10,057 nt of DNA from Candidatus Brocadiia bacterium (GTDB taxonomy: Bacteria > Planctomycetota > MHYJ01 > WSZJ01): the NCBI GenBank assembly GCA_013360825.1, contig JABWAY010000170.1, forward strand, positions 1 through 10,057, read 5' to 3'. Numbering within the stretch: position 1 is the stretch's first letter; each line of letters starts with the position of its first letter. The notes under the pieces were generated by a model. It saw only the letters and a program-made list of their open reading frames with translations. It did not search any database and was not told the origin of the DNA. Shown piece after piece: positions 5,211 to 10,057 of this stretch. A program made the position numbers and the translations under genes.

Positions 5211-7994
5211 ATGGCTGCGAAAACCGGCAGGAAGAAGTGGGTCTACTGGTTCGGCGACGGGAAGGCGGACGGCAACTCGACGATGCGCGACCTGCTCGGC
5301 GGCAAGGGCGCCGGGGTCGCCGAGATGACAAGCGCGGGCATCCCCGTCCCCCCCGGGTTCACCATCACCACGGAAGTCTGCGCGCGTTTCTACGAAAACG
5401 GCCGCCGGTTCCCGCAGGACGCGGAACCCCAGATGTGGGACACGCTCGCGCGGATCGAAAAGAGCACCGGGATGAGCTTCGGCGATCCGTCGAACCCCCT
5501 TCTGGTGAGCGTCCGCAGCGGCTCCAAGTTCTCGATGCCGGGGATGATGGACACGATCCTGAATCTCGGCCTGAACGACCGGACCGTCGAAGGGCACGCC
5601 CGCCGCGCGAACAACCCGCGGTTCGCCTGGGACTGCTACCGGCGCTTCATCTCCATGTACTCGAGCGTGGTGCTGGAGGTGGAGAAGGAGGCGTTCGAGA
5701 AGGCGATCCGTGCGAGGAAGGCGGCGCGCGGTGTGACGCTGGACACGGAACTGACGCTGGAGGACCTGCAGGGGCTGGTGGGGGACTTCAAGTCGGTGGT
5801 CCGGGAGCACGCGGGGAAGGACTTCCCGCAGGACGTGAAGGCGCAGCTGCGGGGGGCGCGGGACGCGGTGTTCCGTTCCTGGAACAACGAGCGGGCGATC
5901 GCGTACCGGCGGATGTACCGGATCAGCGACGCGCTGGGGACTGCGGTGACGGTGCAGTCGATGGTCTTCGGGAACACGGGGCCGCGGAGCGCGACGGGTG
6001 TCGGGTTCACGCGCGACCCGGGGACGGGGGAGAAGAAGTTCTACGGCGAGTTCTTGACGAACGCGCAGGGGGAGGACGTCGTGGCCGGAATCCGGACTCC
6101 GCGGCCGATCTCCGAGCTGGAAACCGAACTGCCGGCGGCGTTCAGGCAGCTGCGCGAGATCACGGCGCGTCTCGAGAAGCATTACCGGGACGTCCAGGAC
6201 TTCGAGTTCACGATCCAGGACGAGAAGCTGTACATGCTGCAGACGCGGAGCGGGAAGCGGACGGGGCATGCGGCGGTGAAGATCGCGGTGGACATGGTGG
6301 CGGAGAAGCTGATCACCCCGCGCGAGGCGGTCGGGCGGGTCGAGCCGGCGATGTTCGAGCAGCTGCTGCACCCGGTGTTCGACCCGGCGCGGCGGAAGGA
6401 GTTCGCGGTGGTGGCGAAGGGCCTGAACGCGAGCCCGGGCGCGGCGGCGGGGAAGGCGGTCTTCGACGCACCGACGGCGGAGGCGTGGAAGGCGCGCGGC
6501 GAGCGGGTGCTGCTGATCCGGGCGGAGACCTGCCCGGACGACATCAAGGGGATGGCGGCCGCGGCGGGGGTGCTGACGTCCACCGGAGGGCGGACCAGTC
6601 ATGCCGCGGTCGTCGGGCGGCAGATGGGCAAGCCGAGCGTCGTGGGGTGCGCGGCGATACATGTAAACGAGGAGTTGAAGCAGGCGACGGTGGAGGGGCG
6701 GACGATTCGTGAAGGCGACCCCGTGTCGCTCGACGGCACGACCGGAGAGGTGATGCTCGGGGACGTCCCGACCCGGGATTCGGACATCCTCGAGGTGATG
6801 CGCGGCCGGCTGGACCCTGCGGAAAGCCCGACGTACCGGGCCTTCGCGCAGCTGATGAAGTGGGCGGACGGAATCCGGCGCCTGAAGGTCCGGGCGAATG
6901 CGGACATCCCGCGCGACGCGGAGGCCGCGATCGCCCTCGGCGCGGAGGGGATCGGTCTCTGCCGGACGGAGCACATGTTCTTCGCTCCCGAGAGGCTGCC
7001 GATCGTGCAGGAGATGATCATGGCGACGTCCGAGGAAGGCCGGCGGGCGGCCCTCGACCGGCTGCTCGGATTCCAGCGCGACGACTTCTACGGCCTGTTC
7101 AAGACGATGGCGGGAAGACCCGTCACCATCCGGACCCTCGACCCCCCGCTCCATGAGTTCCTGCCGAAGCGTGAGGACCTCATGGTGGAAATGGCGGAGG
7201 CGAAGGCGAAGGGCCTGGAAGGGCCCGCGGTCGAGCAGAGGCGCGCGCTCCTCCACCGCGTGGAGCAGCTGCACGAATTCAATCCCATGCTCGGCCTGCG
7301 CGGCTGCCGGCTCGGGATCCTGTATCCGGAAATCACGGAGATGCAGGCCCGCGCGATCTTCGAGGCGGCCGTGCGCTGCGCGAAGGAGAAGAAGGCGGTG
7401 CTGCCCGAGGTGATGATCCCGCTGGTCGGCCACGTCAACGAGCTCAGGCACCAGGCCGCCGTCGTGCGCCGGGTGGCCGACGAGGTCATGAAGAAGGCGG
7501 GAGTCAGGGTGAAGTACCTGGTGGGAACGATGATCGAGGTGCCGCGGGCCGCGCTCGTGGCCGGCGAGATCGCGCAGGAGGCGGAGTTCTTCTCGTTCGG
7601 CACCAATGACCTGACCCAGATGACCTTCGGTTTCTCGCGCGACGACGCCGGGAAATTCCTGCCCCTCTACATCTCCGACCAGACAAAGGTCCTCCCCGAA
7701 GATCCCTTCGTGACCGTCGACAAGGCCGGCGTCGGGCGGCTGATGACGATGGCGACGACCGAGGGGCGCGGGACCCGGGCCGATCTGAAGTGCGGGATCT
7801 GCGGGGAGCACGGCGGAGAACCCGAGACGGTCGTCTTCTGCCACGACATCGGCCTGAATTACGTGTCGTGCAGCCCGTACCGGGTCCCGGTGGCCAGGCT
7901 CGCGGCCGCGCACGCCGTCCTCCGCGAGGAGGCCAGAGGAGGGAGCCGGACGCCGGCCAAGAAATCAAAGGCCCGCAGGAAGAAGGGGAGGTAG
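5211..7994 (+). CDS. ppdK: Pyruvate, phosphate dikinase (PPDK)
   Basis: This 927-residue cytoplasmic enzyme interconverts pyruvate + ATP + phosphate and PEP + AMP + pyrophosphate, linking glycolysis and gluconeogenesis. The ATP-grasp domain (about 10-375) contains LLGGKGAGVAEM, PVPPGFTITTE, SGSKFSMPGMMDT, GVGFTRDPGTGEKKFYGEF and YMLQTRSGKRT. The swivelling phosphohistidine domain (about 405-515) holds TGGRTSHAAVVGRQMG with catalytic His464; Thr462 corresponds to the regulated Thr of plant PPDK. The PEP/pyruvate barrel (about 530-905) has GIGLCRTEHMFF, FFSFGTNDLTQMTFGFSRDD and CGICGEHGG with catalytic Cys864. All expected active-site motifs are present. The length exceeds the usual 870-890 mainly through a basic tail (about 910-927, ending AKKSKARRKKGR). 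Codons in about 5650-6560 end in G far more than those on either side. Neighbours are tightly spaced: 2 nt from the lipoprotein and 12 nt to the next gene. Confidence 0.97.
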   Translation: MAAKTGRKKWVYWFGDGKADGNSTMRDLLGGKGAGVAEMTSAGIPVPPGFTITTEVCARFYENGRRFPQDAEPQMWDTLARIEKSTGMSFGDPSNPLLVSVRSGSKFSMPGMMDTILNLGLNDRTVEGHARRANNPRFAWDCYRRFISMYSSVVLEVEKEAFEKAIRARKAARGVTLDTELTLEDLQGLVGDFKSVVREHAGKDFPQDVKAQLRGARDAVFRSWNNERAIAYRRMYRISDALGTAVTVQSMVFGNTGPRSATGVGFTRDPGTGEKKFYGEFLTNAQGEDVVAGIRTPRPISELETELPAAFRQLREITARLEKHYRDVQDFEFTIQDEKLYMLQTRSGKRTGHAAVKIAVDMVAEKLITPREAVGRVEPAMFEQLLHPVFDPARRKEFAVVAKGLNASPGAAAGKAVFDAPTAEAWKARGERVLLIRAETCPDDIKGMAAAAGVLTSTGGRTSHAAVVGRQMGKPSVVGCAAIHVNEELKQATVEGRTIREGDPVSLDGTTGEVMLGDVPTRDSDILEVMRGRLDPAESPTYRAFAQLMKWADGIRRLKVRANADIPRDAEAAIALGAEGIGLCRTEHMFFAPERLPIVQEMIMATSEEGRRAALDRLLGFQRDDFYGLFKTMAGRPVTIRTLDPPLHEFLPKREDLMVEMAEAKAKGLEGPAVEQRRALLHRVEQLHEFNPMLGLRGCRLGILYPEITEMQARAIFEAAVRCAKEKKAVLPEVMIPLVGHVNELRHQAAVVRRVADEVMKKAGVRVKYLVGTMIEVPRAALVAGEIAQEAEFFSFGTNDLTQMTFGFSRDDAGKFLPLYISDQTKVLPEDPFVTVDKAGVGRLMTMATTEGRGTRADLKCGICGEHGGEPETVVFCHDIGLNYVSCSPYRVPVARLAAAHAVLREEARGGSRTPAKKSKARRKKGR

Positions 7995-8006
7995 ACTGAC
8001 GCCCGT

Positions 8007-8810
8007 ATGGCCGCCGACAAAGACCAGACCATCGGCCGTCTCGCCGTCTCCCGCGGGATCATTTCGCAGAGCCAGCTGAGACAGTGCCTCGAGGAGCAGC
8101 AGAAATCTGCTCGCCCGCTCCCCCTTGCCGTGATTCTCCTGAAGAAGGGGTTCCTCGACGACAGCGACCTCGAAACGCTGATGGAGGCATCCGAGAGGCT
8201 GGGTGGCGTCAAGACGACATCGCAGGAGAACACGACGGCGCACGATCACGCGCAATCGTCGTCCAGCGCCTATTCGGATGCGCTGGGCCAGCTCATGGAT
8301 GTCACCGAGGGAGGGGGAACTCCCGCAAAACGCTCCAGGACCGTCGAGGGGGCGGACGGGATGAACGTCGCGGCGATGGCGGATGCGATGGAGCAGGGCG
8401 TCAAGCCGAAGACGCGCGCCCAGGAGGCGACGGAGAGTCTTCTCGGAGATGCCCTCAAGGCGATGGACGGCATGTCCGCCGAGGCCCCCGTTCAGCACGG
8501 CGGACGCCGGCAGGCGCCGCCGCAGGACGATCTGATCCCGCCGCAGAAGCGGAAGACCGAACCGCCGGCGACGCGGAAGAAGGACGACGACGGCCCGGCG
8601 AAGTACGACAAGGTGTCGGAGACGACGGGACTCGTCGACCTGTCCGCGCTCCCGGACCTGGGGGGTGACGACGAGCCGGCGCCGCCGCCGAAGAAGGCAG
8701 CGGGGAAGTCCGCGCCGCCGCCGGAAGACGAGATGCTGATTCCGCCGAAGCGCAAGACGGAGGCGAGAAGGACGACGACGGCCCCGCCGCATTCGACAAG
8801 GTGTCGGTGA
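8007..8810 (+). CDS. Acidic repeat protein, N-terminal part; GspE-N-like head, frameshifted
   Basis: This frame encodes 267 residues. It begins with a helical head (1-65: IGRLAVSRGIISQSQLRQCL, then LPLAVILLKKGFLDDSDLETLM). The head has the two-half-repeat pattern of GspE-N/MshEN modules and resembles residues 8-65 of the PilB in this window. A low-complexity linker follows, then a repeat containing TEPPATRKKDDDG and SALPDLGGDDEPAPPPKK. In the second repeat, after KRKTE (about residue 252), the frame changes and the last residues (ARRTTTAPPHSTRCR) are out-of-frame reading before the TGA. Adding back 13 nt would give one protein of at least 688 residues continuing to the window end. The ATG at 8007 has GGGGAGG about 15 nt upstream, within the ppdK 3' end; the spacing is long. 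The function is unknown. A cytoplasmic scaffold or adaptor is a guess from the head and the disordered acidic tail. Confidence 0.75.
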   Translation: MAADKDQTIGRLAVSRGIISQSQLRQCLEEQQKSARPLPLAVILLKKGFLDDSDLETLMEASERLGGVKTTSQENTTAHDHAQSSSSAYSDALGQLMDVTEGGGTPAKRSRTVEGADGMNVAAMADAMEQGVKPKTRAQEATESLLGDALKAMDGMSAEAPVQHGGRRQAPPQDDLIPPQKRKTEPPATRKKDDDGPAKYDKVSETTGLVDLSALPDLGGDDEPAPPPKKAAGKSAPPPEDEMLIPPKRKTEARRTTTAPPHSTRCR

Positions 8811-9060
8811 CTTCGGGGTTGATCGACACCTCGGCGCTTCCGGATCTGGGCGGCGACGACGAGCCGGCGCCGCCGCCGAAGAAGGCTGCGGCGAAGTCTG
8901 CGCCGCCGCCTGAGGACGAGATGCTGATTCCGCCGAAGCGGAAGTCGGAGCCGCCGGCGACGAAGAAGAAGGACGACGACGGCCCCGCCGCATTCGACAA
9001 GGTGTCGGTGACCTCAGGGTTGATCGACACCTCGGCGCTTCCGGACCTGGGCGACGATGA
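8514..9060 (+). repeat. Three tandem copies of a 67-codon repeat (about 201 nt)
   Basis: Copies start at 8514, 8712 and 8900. The equivalent KRK-[TS]-E lysine codons lie at 8553, 8754 and 8942, so the steps are 201 and 188 nt. Each copy encodes APP-[EQ]-D, LIPP, KRK-[TS]-E, then KKDDDG, DKVS, GL-[VI]-D-[LT]-SALPDLG and, in the first two copies, DDEPAPPPKK. Copies 2 and 3 are almost identical across 8771-8865 and 8959-9053, and closer to each other than to copy 1, implying a recent duplication. Copy 2 is 13 nt short. Confidence 0.9.
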
Positions 9061-10057
9061 GGAGGAGGCGGGATCACCGGAGGCCGCCGAGGTGCCGCCG
9101 GAGCCGGAGCCAGAGCCGGAGGCCGCGTCGTTCGAGGAAGTGGAACCTGAGGCGGAGATGTCGCCGCTGGAGGAAGTGGAACCGGAGCTTGAGGCGCCTC
9201 CGATCGAGGCGAGCGTTCCGGTGGTCGAGGCGGCGCCGGTCCCGGACGTTGTGGCCACGCCTGTCCCGGACGTTTCGCCGCCTGTCCAGGACGTTGTGGC
9301 GGCGCCGATCCCGGATGTCGCGGCCGCGCCGGCGTCCGAGATCATCACTTCGGGTGCGGTGTCGGAGGCGCCGTCGGCATCGGCGGTTTCCACGGGTGCG
9401 GGATCGGTCGAAGAGGCTCCGCGCCGGGACTTTGACTTCCAGATGATCGCTCCGCCCAGCGACCAGTTTTCGTCGGTGTCCGCGGCGGAGCTGGCCGAGT
9501 CGGACGTTTCGGAGCTGGAGGGAGCGGCATCCGGGGCGGCGGTTGTGGATGCCGTGCCGGCGGGGAGCGGCTCCGTGGAAACCGAGCCTGCGGCGACGGA
9601 GCGCGCCGAGGCGGCGGCGACCGAACCCGGCACGCCGGAGCCTGTCGCCGTCGAGCCTGTGGTGACGGAGCCTGCGGTGACGGAGGCGGCGGCGGCCGAG
9701 GCGGTCACGCCGGAGCCTGTGCCGACGGAGGCAGCGGTGACGGAGGCGGCGGCGACCGAACCGGTCACGCCGGAGCCGGTCGCCATCGAGTCTGCGGTGA
9801 CGGAAGCTGCGGTGACGGAAGCAGTGGCGGCCGAGGCAGTCGCTCCTGAGCCTGTGGCCGTCGAGCCTGTGGCGACGGAGGCAGCGGTGACGGAGGCGGT
9901 GGCGACCGAACCGGTCACGCCGGAGCCTGCGGCCGTCGAGCCCGTGGCGCCGGAGCCCGCGGTGACGGAGGCCGTGGCGGCCGAGGCGGTCGCTCCTGAG
10001 CCTGTGGCCGTCGAGCCTGCGGCGCCCGAGTCCGTGGCAACCGAGCCTGTCGCGACC
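8807..10057 (+). CDS. Acidic repeat protein, C-terminal part; shifted frame, runs off window
   Basis: This is the continuation of the previous gene in the frame restored after the 13-nt shortfall. It is open without a stop to base 10057, 417 codons if counted from GTG 8807. That GTG overlaps the TGA of the upstream part (GTGA), with AAGG nearby, so reinitiation is conceivable. In order it shows: the end of repeat 2 and all of repeat 3 (SALPDLGDDEEE); two copies of EEVEPE (about 9137-9187); PVPDV-type units (about 9230-9330); a non-repetitive aromatic patch RRDFDFQMIAPPSDQF (9422-9469); and a pentapeptide array from 9620. It is rich in Ala, Val, Pro, Glu and Thr and nearly lacks aromatic residues, so it is probably disordered or extended. 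There is no signal peptide, membrane segment or catalytic motif. The C-terminal domain, if any, is outside the window. It could be a real split gene, a pseudogene or an assembly error. Confidence 0.65.
   Translation, partial: MTSGLIDTSALPDLGGDDEPAPPPKKAAAKSAPPPEDEMLIPPKRKSEPPATKKKDDDGPAAFDKVSVTSGLIDTSALPDLGDDEEEAGSPEAAEVPPEPEPEPEAASFEEVEPEAEMSPLEEVEPELEAPPIEASVPVVEAAPVPDVVATPVPDVSPPVQDVVAAPIPDVAAAPASEIITSGAVSEAPSASAVSTGAGSVEEAPRRDFDFQMIAPPSDQFSSVSAAELAESDVSELEGAASGAAVVDAVPAGSGSVETEPAATERAEAAATEPGTPEPVAVEPVVTEPAVTEAAAAEAVTPEPVPTEAAVTEAAATEPVTPEPVAIESAVTEAAVTEAVAAEAVAPEPVAVEPVATEAAVTEAVATEPVTPEPAAVEPVAPEPAVTEAVAAEAVAPEPVAVEPAAPESVATEPVAT
9620..10057 (+). repeat. Pentapeptide array [TPVAI]-E-[PAS]-[VAG]-[ATVP], 15-nt unit
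   Basis: From 9620 the protein reads as 29 uninterrupted five-residue units to the window end (TEPGT, PEPVA, VEPVV, TEPAV and so on). Glu is at position 2 in all 29. A second, longer period is present: the ten units at 9725-9874 and those at 9875-10024 repeat in order with few changes, and a third round begins at 10025. The array continues beyond the window. Such DNA is prone to slippage and to assembly collapse, so the copy number should be treated as provisional. Confidence 0.9.

Noticed and set aside
4902..7913. 1003-codon minus-strand frame opposite ppdK
   Set aside because: Length alone is impressive, but it is the antisense of a fully conserved PPDK and shows no domain or ribosome binding site.
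8455..9918. 487-codon Ser/Thr/Ala-rich minus-strand frame across the repeats
   Set aside because: Repeat DNA with a 15-nt unit stays open in several frames. The plus reading joins a plausible helical head and follows ppdK closely, and its repeat units are compositionally consistent, so I take plus as coding.
9620..10057. CRISPR-like array
   Set aside because: The repeats are contiguous 15-nt coding units without unique spacers, in frame with the protein.

Overview
The window is high-GC bacterial DNA, with G or C at most third codon positions. It carries five protein-coding units, one of them interrupted by a frameshift. Two apparent lipoproteins and a type IV pilus motor pair suggest a Gram-negative-type bacterium. 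The PilB motifs (ENPVEY box, RQAPN before Walker B) and an acidic repeat protein with a small GspE-N-like helical head remind me of Planctomycetota, but this is an impression from memory. Another high-GC phylum is possible.

Left half, minus strand, read from about 4520 down to 1: a near-consensus sigma70-type promoter (TTGACT, 17 nt, TACAAT) drives pilB (4434-2722), the pilus extension ATPase. It is followed after 31 nt by pilT (2690-1584), the retraction ATPase. A strong intrinsic terminator (1564-1533) closes this unit. Its T-tract directly abuts the Shine-Dalgarno sequence of a large lipoprotein gene (1519 to beyond base 1), which appears to consist of three related modules of about 155 residues.

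The 273-nt divergent intergenic region (4435-4707) holds the pilB promoter, a run of G-tracts able to form a G-quadruplex, and a weaker plus-strand promoter (TTGACG, 17 nt, extended TG-n-TACCTT).

Right half, plus strand: a small lipoprotein (4708-5208) that appears to start at CTG; ppdK (5211-7994), a complete pyruvate phosphate dikinase with a basic C-terminal tail; then, 12 nt later, an acidic repeat protein from 8007 running off the window. The last gene is broken: the second of three 67-residue repeats is 13 nt short, so the frame ends at 8810, while the original reading continues without a stop in another frame to 10057. That part ends in a very regular pentapeptide array (15-nt unit, 150-nt higher-order period). 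The tight spacing suggests one lipoprotein-ppdK-repeat protein transcript.

Taken together, the window is core metabolism and pilus motors plus poorly characterised envelope and low-complexity proteins. I see no CRISPR array, tRNA or rRNA gene, transposase, phage gene or recognisable defence system. The most unusual items are the CTG start, the frameshifted repeat gene and its pentapeptide array.
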